A stretch of DNA of 11,556 nucleotides from positions 483,687 to 495,242 of the forward strand of contig NW_003138322.1 of NCBI RefSeq assembly GCF_000003605.2. Direction: 5' to 3'. This stretch comes from Saccoglossus kowalevskii (taxonomy: Eukaryota > Hemichordata > Enteropneusta > Harrimaniidae). Positions 1-8,050 of the stretch are shown here, piece by piece. Numbering within the stretch: position 1 is the first letter of the stretch; every line of letters begins with the position of its first letter. Both the position numbers and the translations under genes were made by a program. A model generated the notes under the pieces. It had not been told where the DNA came from. It ran no database searches and saw only the letters and a program-made list of their open reading frames with translations.

Positions 1-42
1 ATAAAAACAACTTCTGTAATATGTTTTTCGTGTTGAATACAA

Positions 43-112
<70 letters not shown>
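43..112. repeat. (ATT)n microsatellite
   Basis: An uninterrupted run of about 23 ATT units, ending in a short TATATA tail. It is a perfect trinucleotide tract, so it is probably polymorphic in length. No gene reads through it. Confidence 0.97.
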
Positions 113-117
<5 letters not shown>

Positions 118-243
118 TGTTGTAAGTGCTTTTAGAATAGAAGCTTGCTACTAATTTTTGTAGTTGGTAAAAATCACTTGGCAATAGGCAATGTTTAAAT
201 TTGTATATAACATTTACTCACACCAGCACACAATCAAAGACAT

Positions 244-397
244 TGTTACGTTCACCAACACCCAAGAGCACCAGCACCCGATCCAAACACGTTGTTTAAC
301 TTTAATCAGAACTCAATCTCAATCAGCACTCATAGCTATTTATTGACACATGTATTGCGTCATGTGGTACCATGACAACAGTGGTCATGTCGCAACA
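244..397 (-). mobile_element. possible short LTR relic (154 bp)
   Basis: Read on the minus strand the segment begins TGTTGCG and ends CGTAACA, giving imperfect inverted termini (6 of 7 positions) of the TG...CA type expected for an LTR. An AATAAA poly(A) signal lies inside it on the same strand (plus positions 339-344). The minus-strand sequence just before its 5' end (plus 398-411) is only moderately purine-rich (GGGTGCTAGGCG), so it is a weak polypurine tract. The flanks show no matching target duplication, so it is more likely the 3' end of an eroded element than a clean solo LTR. No coding remnant was seen beside it. It is unrelated at sight to the 507-bp LTR at the right end of the window. 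It could also be chance similarity. Confidence 0.3.
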
Positions 398-672
398 CGC
401 CTAGCACCCTGAACTACCTGCCGATTTCAATATTTCCACTTCGTTCAACTATTGAAGCAACTCTTCACTTATATTGCGCGAACGATTCACAGTAAGCCAT
501 CGAAATCACCCCCGTTGACCTGCTAGTCATCTCTTTTGCTTATTAAAAGGTTAACACGTTTTTCTTGACACGTTTTTCATCGACACTCACACTACTAAAA
601 CATGTAATATTCACATAAATATATTTTGTCTGAATTAAACAAGTAGCAATGTGACATGACATGACGTAACAA
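398..672. other. non-coding upstream sequence
   Basis: No convincing exon is visible. The left part could be the eroded internal 3' end of the LTR candidate at 244-397. The motif ACACGTTTTTC occurs twice 14 bases apart (554-564, 568-578). From about 648 the sequence moves into short GACRTAAC-like repeats that continue past the neighbouring hairpin. Confidence 0.5.
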
Positions 673-730
673 GACGTAACATCGGTTACTAGAGGAAGTT
701 CTAGTTCTTCTAGTAACCGTGACGTAACAT
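673..730. repeat. hairpin framed by 10-bp direct repeats
   Basis: An inverted repeat at 683-719 has perfect 11-bp arms (CGGTTACTAGA / TCTAGTAACCG). The stem can extend by four more pairs, one a G-T wobble, leaving a 7-base loop GTTCTAG. It is bordered on both sides by identical 10-mers GACGTAACAT (673-682 and 721-730). This resembles a small palindromic insertion with a target duplication, but the surroundings already contain several GACGTAAC-like words, so the flanking repeats may be part of that background. No function is assigned. Confidence 0.7.
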
Positions 731-1129
731 AACATGACGGACGTCGGGTAAGCAAAAGTCAGCAAAATTTTGGCCACCAAATCAGATAAGGAATCTTTGC
801 TGCAAACGACCCGGGTTAGCAAATGTTCTCTTGAAACAGAGTAAGGGTTGACTACTAGTATTTAAAATGGTGGCAGATTGTTTTTCACGTACACATTTTC
901 CAGAATTGTTTACACCGTTTTTATTCAATACAGCGGTATATTCATTTCAATAACACGTTTTGAAGAACTTATTGACTTTCATTTTTAAATATTAAATAAT
1001 GTCGACTCTTCTACCCACCCGTTTAGTTGGGTCATTATCCGTAAACTTGACCACCATTCTCGACAAGGGCATCTTGTCTGATTTGATGAGCAGACAGCTC
1101 GCCAAATTCTGCTCACCGTTTAGATACTC
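731..1129. other. non-coding upstream sequence
   Basis: I see no exon, RNA gene or element here on either strand. It separates the hairpin region from the TGACGTG-rich repeat. A minus-strand open frame runs from the repeat into this stretch, but its composition follows the repeat and it has no recognisable domain. Confidence 0.4.
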
Positions 1130-1380
1130 ACTGATGTGATGCATTGGGACGTGGCGTGATATGATTTGATGTGACTTGGCGTAACTTGGCCTGGCATCTA
1201 ATGTGATGTGATACGAAATAATGTGATGTAGCTTGGGTGGTGTGACGTGAAGTGATGTGACGGGATATGACGTGACGTCAGCTAATGCGATGTGATAGGA
1301 AATAATGTGATGTAGCTTGGGCGGTGTGGCGTGACGTGAAGTGATGTGACGTGATATGACGTGGCGCGACGTGTCGTGAA
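1130..1380. repeat. TGACGTG/TGATGTG-rich tandem repeat
   Basis: A degenerate block of GTGA, TGATGTG and TGACGTG words containing one clear longer duplication. Unit 1 starts at 1198 (CTAATGTGATGTGATACGAA) and unit 2 at 1282 (CTAATGCGATGTGATAGGAA), an 84-base offset. Unit 2 carries about 5 extra bases. At the unit junction lies a perfect palindromic TGACGTCA (1273-1280), the classical CRE/ATF site, and many half sites surround it. The plus strand is poor in C, giving strong strand asymmetry. The minus-strand open frame through it encodes only repeated His/Ser/Arg-rich text and is best explained by the repeat. Confidence 0.85.
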
Positions 1381-1859
1381 TATGCAACCGACTTATCAAG
1401 ATTTTCTTTCAGTACATGACAACAATATATTTGAGAGGTTATTTTGAATAAGCCTCGTAATTACGTACAAAATGTGTAACCGATATTACTGATTTTTAAA
1501 AAGCTGGGCTTTCAGCAGCATTATTGTTTAGAGACCGATTGTTAGTTAGGGCACAGAGCTGGGGGCTTTGCTTACACTTCATAAACATTGTAAATGCCGA
1601 TCATCAGCTTTCATTCAAATTCAAATACAGTATTTGACAGTGATTGGCTCAAGAGCTCAAACTTTGTGTTACGTCACAGGAGCTGCGACTGTCAACATAT
1701 TAACAATGAGGCGTTTGTTGATTGGACAATGTTGAATTCATTAGAAATGATAATGATGTCACAGTTCCATTTTTAGATTGTTGATATTGAATTCTAACAT
1801 TCATTTTGATTTATAATGAATGTATACTTCTAACATGTTTATAACATGTTTTATTTCAG
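1381..1859 (+). other. sequence upstream of the FGF core exon (probable intron)
   Basis: No FGF first exon can be recognised here, so most of this is probably the 3' part of the preceding intron. Two ATTGG (inverted CCAAT) words at 1643-1647 and 1721-1725 flank a TTACGTCA (1669-1676). Just before the acceptor a near-duplicate TAACATGTTT occurs twice (1830s-1840s), followed by TTTTATTTCAG. A 60-residue plus-strand open frame at 1594-1776 has no recognisable domain and is not called. Confidence 0.5.
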
Positions 1860-1963
1860 CTATAATGTTAATAGAAACTATTAGAGTCGGCGTTATTACC
1901 ATAAAAGGAGTGAAAACCAGTCTCTATCTAAGTATGAACAACAAGGGTAAACTCTATGGATCG
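1860..1963 (+). CDS. Fgf9/16/20: FGF9/16/20-type growth factor, 104-nt core exon
   Basis: This exon encodes the middle of the FGF beta-trefoil core of a secreted ligand for FGF receptor tyrosine kinases and heparan sulfate. It opens after TTTTATTTCAG and closes at GGATCG/GTGAGT. The first two bases finish a codon and the end is on a codon boundary (phase 0). The readable protein is about 34 residues and includes RVGVITIKGVKTSLYLSMNN followed by KGKLYGS, which fits the vertebrate FGF9 core pattern (VGLVSIRGV...LYLGMN.KG.LYGS). The length of exactly 104 nt is the conserved size of the central FGF coding exon. The preceding exon, with the N-terminus and first trefoil strands, was not found between 1 and 1859. 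An in-frame ATG at 1865-1867 could start a shortened product, but this would lack the first strands. Family assignment is firm; the subfamily rests mostly on the next exon. Confidence 0.93.
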
Positions 1964-2211
1964 GTGAGTTTGAATTATGTTTCTCCCACTTGAGGGCGGT
2001 TTTAATAATCTACAATTTTTCAATTTTTAGTCGTCCGTACAGTGGCGCTGTTCACTATTTCTACGCATTCGAATTTACGCGAGGTTCATCGCAACCCGTT
2101 TCCCGTAAATGATAAAATTTAAAAAGAAATAACGAAAACGACTGCATTCTATACTAGTGGTTAATAAAAGAACCTGAAACGCATACGAGTAATATTTTTT
2201 TTTCTATTTAG

Positions 2212-2508
2212 AGGGAATTGACAGAAGAGTCGTATTTCTACGAGCGGCTGATCGAAGATTGGTATCTAACTTATGCGTCACATAAACACCCGAACACACG
2301 CAGAGGAGAACGCAAGCGACAATGGTTTGTCGGCTTAACTGACAACGGATTGGCGAGAAAAGGGTCCCGTTCGAGATCAAGGCATGTCAATGCCCACTTC
2401 AGGACGAGACCAGTCGACCCAGTAAGAGTACCAAACATTTACGATTTTGCGATCTCCGAGCTGAAAAACCTGGAAAAGTATTCAAATACGAAGTGTAGAG
2501 AGACTTGA
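2212..2508 (+). CDS. Fgf9/16/20: FGF9/16/20-type growth factor, terminal exon
   Basis: This exon encodes the C-terminal half of the FGF trefoil and ends at TGA (2506-2508), giving 98 residues. The acceptor is TTTTTCTATTTAG/AGG, phase 0, matching the previous exon's end after a 248-bp intron. Landmarks are SYFYERL (residues 7-13), DWYLTY, a basic loop with RRGERKRQ (about 29-36), WFVGL, RKGSRSRSRH (heparin-binding region) and NAHF followed by RPVDPVRVP. The RPVDP..VP..Y tail is the hallmark of FGF9/16/20 (HFLPRPVDPDKVPELY in vertebrate FGF9), so the subfamily call is well supported. Odd points: the near-invariant FGF cysteine in the EC.F motif is Ser here; the positions equivalent to FGF2 Glu96 and Asn101 (receptor contacts) are Ile and Leu; the basic loop is slightly longer than in FGF9; and the C-terminal tail adds a lone cysteine (KCRET). 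Confidence 0.94.
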   Translation, partial: RELTEESYFYERLIEDWYLTYASHKHPNTRRGERKRQWFVGLTDNGLARKGSRSRSRHVNAHFRTRPVDPVRVPNIYDFAISELKNLEKYSNTKCRET

Positions 2509-2811
2509 AAGTTTCAACAGTGGAGCTCCACAGGGAGCACGAATTTATAAACTATTCAAACACATTTCATGATCTACCCGATGTACACTGTTTGTTCCAA
2601 TAAGTCGCGCCCGCTAGCGGCGATGACACATGTCATTAATAATGTTTCTGGCCAAGATGAATTCATTATTGTGTATTTCTTCACGGTGCTGTAATGGGTT
2701 TTCCTATTTATAAAAAACATGTTTTATAGTAAGGATAACGAATAAGATAAGGGACTGGATGAAAATTACGGATATAAACATTTTTTGTATCAAGAATAAT
2801 GAGTAGGGTAC

Positions 2812-3008
2812 TAGGGGGACATAATAGAGAAAGCGAGAATAGGGGGTATGGTCGAATTTACTGCTACAAATATATTTTTATAGTAGTGATAAAGTTATAT
2901 AAGGGGATGAATGGGCTGATACATACACATGTTATATGAATACTATAGCGAGTGTGTTAGGGGGACTAGATCTACTGATTAATATATTTTTTATACTAGT
3001 AGTGATAA
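2812..3008. repeat. diverged direct repeat
   Basis: Two copies of a module share TAGGGGGAC near the start (2812-2820, 2958-2966) and an AT-rich end AATATATTTTTATA...GTAGTGATAA (2869-2892, 2981-3008). The interval between the two landmarks is much shorter in the second copy, so it carries a deletion. The origin is unknown. Confidence 0.5.
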
Positions 3009-3730
3009 CACGTAGCTTAGTAAATGTCCCAATGTACAATGTTCCTGGGTAACGAATTGGACATGGACATTGTTGCACGCTGATAGTTATTTCAAACAAA
3101 TATAACGAGAAAACTTTAATTAAACCCTGTGTTTTAAACGAATATATACTCTGGAAGTGTAACTACGGGTTCTAATTAGCTGTATAATTCCTTTTCCTTA
3201 TCAAATCACACCGACAACAAAATTACGCACACCTGGATGGTGGACATAATAGAAAATGCAATATATTGCGATGGAATGCGAGTATTTTACGCCGTTTAGA
3301 CGAGATTACAGACACCCGGAGCGCCACCATGCGTTTGTTGCGATAATGCATAATTTTTCGACTGTCACTATGGTACATGTTAATTTGTTAACTTAGACAG
3401 ATATCATAAAACAACGCTGTATTTGTTTCTTCCGTCTCAGATTATATCTACCGATAGCTTGAAAGGGATCAAATACAATGTGATTTGCATAGATCATTTA
3501 ATCAATTACAGTCTTAGCATATTTTAATTCTTATCAATTTATTCAAGGCTACTAATTAATCTTATATACTATCTTTGTTCCTAAGACGTCAAATTTATTT
3601 TTTTTGTCGCATTTGATGACTTTTTTTACCGTCAAGACGCAACTAAATAGACATCTCACGTGCAGCTGATTATATAGTTTTGAAATATTGATAGAAATAT
3701 TGTACGTTTCTGCTTTTTATAACATTTGAA

Positions 3731-3747
3731 AATAAAATAAAAATAAA
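3731..3747 (+). terminator. cluster of three AATAAA poly(A) signals
   Basis: AATAAA occurs at 3731-3736, 3736-3741 and 3742-3747, followed by T-rich sequence (TTTGTTTCT) within about 20 bases. This is the first canonical signal cluster downstream of the FGF stop and probably ends that transcript. The resulting 3' UTR would be about 1.2 kb. In AT-rich DNA such a cluster can also arise by chance. Confidence 0.45.
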
Positions 3748-4784
3748 GACCATAATTTGTTTCTAAGATAAACACACATAATTTTGTTGACTTATTTCAT
3801 GCCCTTTACGTGATGTTGAGCTGTCGTCAAAACTGCGCATGTGCACTAGGAAGATGCAAATAACAACGAATGTTTACATATTGACAGCGAACAAATGTTA
3901 AAGATCTACTTGATGACCGTTTCATATTGACAGACACTCTAGTAAATTGTTAAAATTATGTGTCGTCTATGGTCAAAGTTTTTGCGCAGATTTATCGTAA
4001 ACTAAAATATTGCATTTGCAGTCACAATATTCATTCGAAGAAACGCGCTACTACAAATGTGCAATGCGTACACTAAAACAATTCCTGTACATGCGTAATA
4101 AAAAATATCACTGTGTCATCGTACGAATAATTTCGCGTGCTCCAACACAACTTTTTTTATTACATGATACATCGTACTCCAACCCGACCATCACCATACA
4201 GTATCTAACAACAATATTCAAAATGACATTCATAGTGCATCATTATGCTCTTACTATGAACGTTCGTTAATTACACATTTACGCTACTTGTTGGCACGTG
4301 CATTCAATTCCAAATGTCATACCTCGTTGTATTTGAATAATAATACATAACTATATGATGAAAGGTGAAAGTTTTCAAAGAATAAACAACCACCAATTGT
4401 TATACATGTATAACAACTTTTAAAATGTATACAGAAGGCGTGATTTGTGACTTCCAGCCTGGATAATGTCAGTGATCGAACACCGAGTCCGATAATCGGA
4501 CATTGAGAAAACGTAATTCGAATCTGATATACATGGGAATTGAATGTTATCACGCCCCTAAAATATCAGCTATTAAGTGATATTGTAAGAAATAACAGCC
4601 ATATCTAATGACCCTGACTATACTACGTTCAAATAAAAAGGCTGTTTAGTTGGCTAAACAATATAAAGTTGACCATTGTTTACTGCCAGCTTAGACTAAC
4701 AGTGAAAATAATTTGTTTTTTTGCGAAACTAATCAAAAAACTTTCCGTGATTAAAAAAAAAAAACTTGCTCGCTGCATGGTTTG
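3748..4784. other. intergenic region between two convergent genes
   Basis: No exon or RNA gene is supported. The word CATATTGACAG occurs twice (near 3877 and 3924). A 15-base palindrome GTCCGATAATCGGAC sits at 4487-4501. A plus-strand open frame at 4010-4270 and a minus-strand one at 4317-4553 show no domain and no gene-like splice signals. Confidence 0.5.
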
Positions 4785-4790
4785 TTTATT
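4785..4790 (-). terminator. candidate poly(A) signal of the kringle gene
   Basis: The plus-strand TTTATT reads AATAAA on the minus strand, about 320 bases past the stop codon at 5110-5108. A minus-strand T-run follows 21-32 bases downstream (plus 4753-4764). It is a plausible 3' end for the minus-strand receptor-like gene. Confidence 0.4.
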
Positions 4791-5107
4791 TCAGCATTGT
4801 GTTAAGTGACTGAAATCTCTGACATCCAAACTGATAGTGGGTATACGTGTAATAGGTCTTGGTGTATAACTACAATCAATCATTCAGTTAATTTGTAACA
4901 CACACAGTCCATACATAAAATTTAAATATAACAATTACACAAATGTAAATTCATTATAGACGTATTCTGAAAATCATCAAAATGTTAAAGTTATTCGTGA
5001 AAAAGCTAAAACCTTGATCCAAATAAGTGCGCTTCTCTCCCCGTGATTCCCAAATATATTAACTAAGTATTCCAACAACTTAGTAAACTGCTAATGACAC
5101 ATTGCTC

Positions 5108-5334
5108 TTAAACTTTACAATCCGTACGAATGCTCCCATGGACACGATAATCTTGAACTGCTTCCTCCTCCTCTTCTTCTCTTGGACGTGGTCGGCGAAT
5201 ACATACTGCGACTGTTACAATTATTGAAATAATTGCACCAACAACACCAATGATGATATATGTTATTTGAACATTGCCTGTGAACAAATAACGAGTAGTG
5301 GGTTTCAGAATCCCGTGTTGTTTTTGAGCGAAAT
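5108..5334 (-). CDS. kringle/propeller membrane protein, terminal exon (TM and tail)
   Basis: This exon anchors the protein in the membrane and carries its cytoplasmic tail. On the minus strand the acceptor TTTTTTTTCAG/AT is excellent and leaves two bases to finish a phase-1 codon. The frame then reads 74 codons to TAA (5110-5108). Residues about 2-23 are an extracellular stalk. A 23-residue hydrophobic helix (about 24-46, ITYIIIGVVGAIISII...) follows, then the stop-transfer run RRPRPR and a tail with six consecutive glutamates, AVQDYRV and the C-terminus RTDCKV. The positive-inside rule fits a type I protein (N-terminus outside). The tail of about 29 residues has no enzymatic domain, so signalling would need a partner. 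The longer open frame overlapping it in another frame (5115-5396) has no domain and is a shadow. Confidence 0.82.
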
Positions 5335-6555
5335 CTGAAAAAAAATCTAGTCATTTGTATGTTTGCCCGGGCAGTTACAATATGAACATCAGACAAACCT
5401 ACAAGTTAATGACGTTGTCTGACATGCACCACTCTACTCCATTACTGACCTGACATTATTTCCAGTGCAATTAAGTGACAGTTGAATATAAATAAACAAG
5501 GTTGTTATATGTATTGTTTTTTATTGTGCAGATATCACAGTGAATTTGTCCATCTCCAAAGCACAGACAACTGTCCTAGGAATTCATATATATTTGACAG
5601 GCTTTTTATATTTCCCTGTCAAATGCATTTATTGGTCCACTGAAAAATGTTCCCCGTAATTTAGACTCTTATTGATCAAGGCATTTTTAAAATCATGGGT
5701 GTTAACTCCCCTCAAGTTATGACCCGTTGTCCCCTATAAAATAATGGTCGCATCTAATATTAAAATAAAGATGGTGGAGTATAGTGTTGATTCATCTTGT
5801 TCTACTCTGGATTACTTGGAGCCAATAAAGATCCTAGAAAGTTAGTATTTCTATGCCTGTGTGTTTTTTTGTTTGTTCATGTTTGTTCTCTGTTCATGTG
5901 TATTTATATAAATAGATGCAGTTTCTTTGGCTTGAATAACATTCACTGGCTTCGTAGATACAGGTATACTGGTTCACCTGTTTCTAGTTGAAGTTTAGCT
6001 TATTACCCAAGACAGTTGGACATTCGTCACATGTAACAACGCTCATTTCTAAGTGCCATAGTTTGAAACAAATAGTCAAATCTGATATTGTCTGGAGCTT
6101 TTGTTTATATAGAAATGGGCATGGTGAATGGCAAACTAGATGGTCAGAAAGTAATAAAAATAATCACAGCCTTACTCCACCCACCCCACTATGAAGTAAA
6201 AGGCTGTTTATAGGGTCATTTATGATGGCATGTTTCTTATGAAAAACAATTTTAATTATAAACGTATATGCTCCTGTACCCAACCGTGGGGTTCCATCAT
6301 ACTAAACAACAGGTGTCATTGTTACTAAGAAAAATGTACCTTTTTTTATATTAAAATTACTTAATGTGTCAGATAGCCATAGCGTGTCATTTTTTTTTTT
6401 ACAAACAAGCGTCTATCCATGAGTCTTTGCAGGCGTTCTTATCGTCGCTTGGGACTCAATTCCCGCGCGTGCGCATTTTATTCTGGGTGAATACTATTTT
6501 TTGCCACGCGGGTGATGGGGTAGTGGTGGTGTTATCTACTGATACTAAAACCTAC
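5335..6555 (-). other. intron before the terminal exon
   Basis: This is the longest visible intron of the minus-strand gene (1396 bp if the 27-nt micro-exon is skipped). No further exon with matching phase and good splice sites was recognised. The short plus-strand open frames at 5797-5991, 5988-6194 and 6364-6570 have no domain and run through low-complexity T-rich stretches. Confidence 0.5.
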
Positions 6556-6582
6556 CTTGATTTTGACTAACTCTATTGCCAC
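6556..6582 (-). CDS. possible 27-nt phase-1 micro-exon
   Basis: On the minus strand GTTGCTGCAG precedes, and GTAGGT follows, a 27-base segment that is symmetric in phase 1. If included it inserts nine residues (G, G N R V S Q N Q, spanning the split codons) between the second propeller module and the stalk without changing frame. The polypyrimidine tract is weak, so inclusion could be alternative, or this could be a chance match. Without it, exon 7402-6731 splices in frame directly to 5334-5108. Confidence 0.33.
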
Positions 6583-6730
6583 CTGCAGCAACAGTCGAGA
6601 GGATGCTCCCGCCTATTAACATAAGATCAATCAAATAATCAACCAATGAGTTAAAAACCAGCCAACATAAGAACAAACAAATAAGTAAATAAAAAAAAAA
6701 GTAATTAATTAAAATATATATATTATTTAC

Positions 6731-7402
6731 CAAGGAGATAATCATGAGGCAAGATTCCAGTAGCGATGGAAATAATGAATGGGTCAGCTGTGATTTCAAA
6801 TAGCAGTAGACCATAGCTGCCATCCGATGCCACGGTGACGTCCATAACAGGCAATCCCCTCGTGTCTAACTGTATCAACTTCCATTCACCGTCACTGCCA
6901 TACACTAACACATCGTAGTTGAAGTCTACAGCTAAAATGACATTCCCCCAGACCTCAACTTTCATTAGAGGGGTACTTTGAATGAACTCGTCTATCCATG
7001 GACCCACCAAATTGTCACGTGTCAGCAATTGATGATTCGTTCCAATGGCCGTGTATCCGCCATTTACTTGGCTTGCTATACTGATAACACAGCACGTATG
7101 TGGCAAGGGCTCCTGCCATCCTGCTATTCCGTTAGACGTTTTCCGATACAAATAATTATCTTCTCCAACCCCTAAAAGAGTTCCATCGTCCAACAGGAGT
7201 ACATCCACGACGCAACAGGTACCTGCTACAGGACCCGTGAAATCATACAGACCACCCACTGGTTTGCCGACGTATAATGAATGGTCACTTCCCACGCCGA
7301 TTACGTAATTGGCGTTGCGTTCTCCGGTCAGGAAACTGTCTAAAGACTCCACTTGTGTCGGGGCCGGCTCAGGAGGTGGTCGGCCACTCATCCCCGGAAT
7401 GG
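6731..7402 (-). CDS. kringle/propeller membrane protein, second propeller-like exon
   Basis: This exon of 672 nt encodes an extracellular module resembling tachylectin/tectonin-type beta-propeller lectins. The acceptor is TTTGTCTCTGTAG/CC and the donor CTTG/GTAAAT; both ends are phase 1. It starts with a Pro-rich linker (about residues 3-16, RPPPEPAP). About four repeats of roughly 40 residues follow, each opening with a G.G.D..LY-like strand: VIGVGSDHSLYV (34-45), LGVGEDNYLYRK (77-88), AIGTNHQLLTR (119-129) and AVDFNYDVLVYG (158-169). Adjacent cysteines occur at 63-64 and 104-105 within TCCV. The repeat style and the PHTCCVISI motif match the other propeller exon (8550-9260), so the two arose by duplication. 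Such repeats bind sugars in tachylectin-2, but no ligand can be deduced here. Four repeats are fewer than the five or more needed to close a propeller, so two modules may combine or the protein may oligomerise. The ATG at 7499-7497 lies in the intron and is not the start. Confidence 0.85.
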
Positions 7403-7783
7403 CTACAGAGACAAATGGTACATGTCGTATATTTTGACATCTTACAATGCAAAATAGAAAAAAACTATTTGCTGCATTTATTAACGATAAATAAAACATT
7501 GGAACAAAAAGTGAAGCACGAAAGATTTCTATGAATACATGGAAGTTCGATAATTTTATTTAATACTCGTATAGTATTGAACAACAGTCTAGTGCTATGT
7601 ATGTAATGTAATGTAATACTATGAGTGTAATGCAATGTCTGAATTTTGAAAAGATATAAATAAAGAGAGGTGAATTTCTATTGCATGTTTGGAAACGATA
7701 AAGCCATATTAACAATATTTGTTAGATTTAAACGCATTAACATATTTATAGACATGATTTGATTATACATATTCGATATTTAC
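7403..7783 (-). other. intron with short TGTAA-type repeats
   Basis: This intron separates the kringle exon from the second propeller exon. On the plus strand around 7596-7640 there are repeated TGTAATG words. Nothing else is recognised. Confidence 0.6.
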
Positions 7784-8050
7784 GGTCATTGCCACAGTTT
7801 TCTCCGGGGAGTCCAATATCGCATTTACCCCACTCAACGTACGGGTTCGTTGTGAAACAGAATGTCGTGGGCGCGCCTATCGGATTACGGCAGTAGTTAT
7901 GATCCCCCATACCATAATCTGCATACACATCGGGCGGATAAGGAATGCGATGGGGCGAGGTTTCGGTCCATTTCTGACACTGGTCTCCATCGACTGTTAC
8001 ACCAACAGTGCCGCGATAGTCCATTCCTCTGATGTCATAGAAACACTCCC
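7784..8050 (-). CDS. kringle/propeller membrane protein, kringle exon
   Basis: This 267-nt exon encodes one complete kringle, a disulfide-rich protein-binding fold. The acceptor TTCTTGTCAAACAG/GG and the donor GACC/GTAAAT are both phase 1, the usual phase around kringle exons. Six cysteines lie at residues 3, 25, 54, 65, 77 and 86, giving the canonical pairs 3-86, 25-65 and 54-77. Family landmarks are MDYRGTV (10-16), CQKW (25-28), SPHR (32-35), NYCRNP (52-57), the FCFTTNP strand (64-70) and EWGKCDI (73-79). The anionic lysine-binding pair of plasminogen kringles (D.D after NP) is replaced by Ile58 and Ala60, and the Trp of PWC is Phe64. It is therefore unlikely to bind lysine as plasminogen kringles do. 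A non-protease, cell-surface setting is indicated by its neighbours, as in ROR- or Kremen-type kringles, although neither of those has propeller repeats. The GTG-initiated open frame extending to 8069 includes intron. Confidence 0.94.

Larger units (their letters stand above)
2509..3747 (+). other. probable 3' UTR of the FGF gene
   Basis: No coding exon is visible between the FGF stop and the first strong poly(A) signals. The stretch contains a diverged direct repeat (TAGGGGGAC at 2812-2820 and 2958-2966; AATATATTTTTATAGTAGTGATAA at 2869-2892, with a longer variant at 2981-3008). A GC-rich spot, GCGCCCGCTAGCGGCG, lies near 2608. Treating it as transcribed 3' UTR is an inference from the absence of an earlier AATAAA. 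Confidence 0.4.

Noticed and set aside
992-1399. Minus-strand open frame of 135 codons rich in His, Ser and Arg
   Set aside because: It is the translation of the TGACGTG tandem repeat; the repeated peptide follows the DNA repeat and no domain or splice context supports a gene.
1594-1776. Plus-strand open frame as the missing FGF first exon
   Set aside because: It has no FGF N-terminal trefoil motif and no donor site leading in phase to the 104-nt exon.
4010-4270. Plus-strand open frame of 86 codons in the intergenic region
   Set aside because: No domain, no splice context, and ordinary AT-rich composition; nothing separates it from chance.
5115-5396. Minus-strand open frame of 93 codons
   Set aside because: It overlaps the terminal exon in another frame; only the frame ending at 5108 gives a transmembrane helix with a proper acceptor.
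7277-7534. Plus-strand open frames over the propeller and kringle exons (also 6978-7175 and 7899-8195)
   Set aside because: These are antisense shadows of the minus-strand exons without recognisable products.
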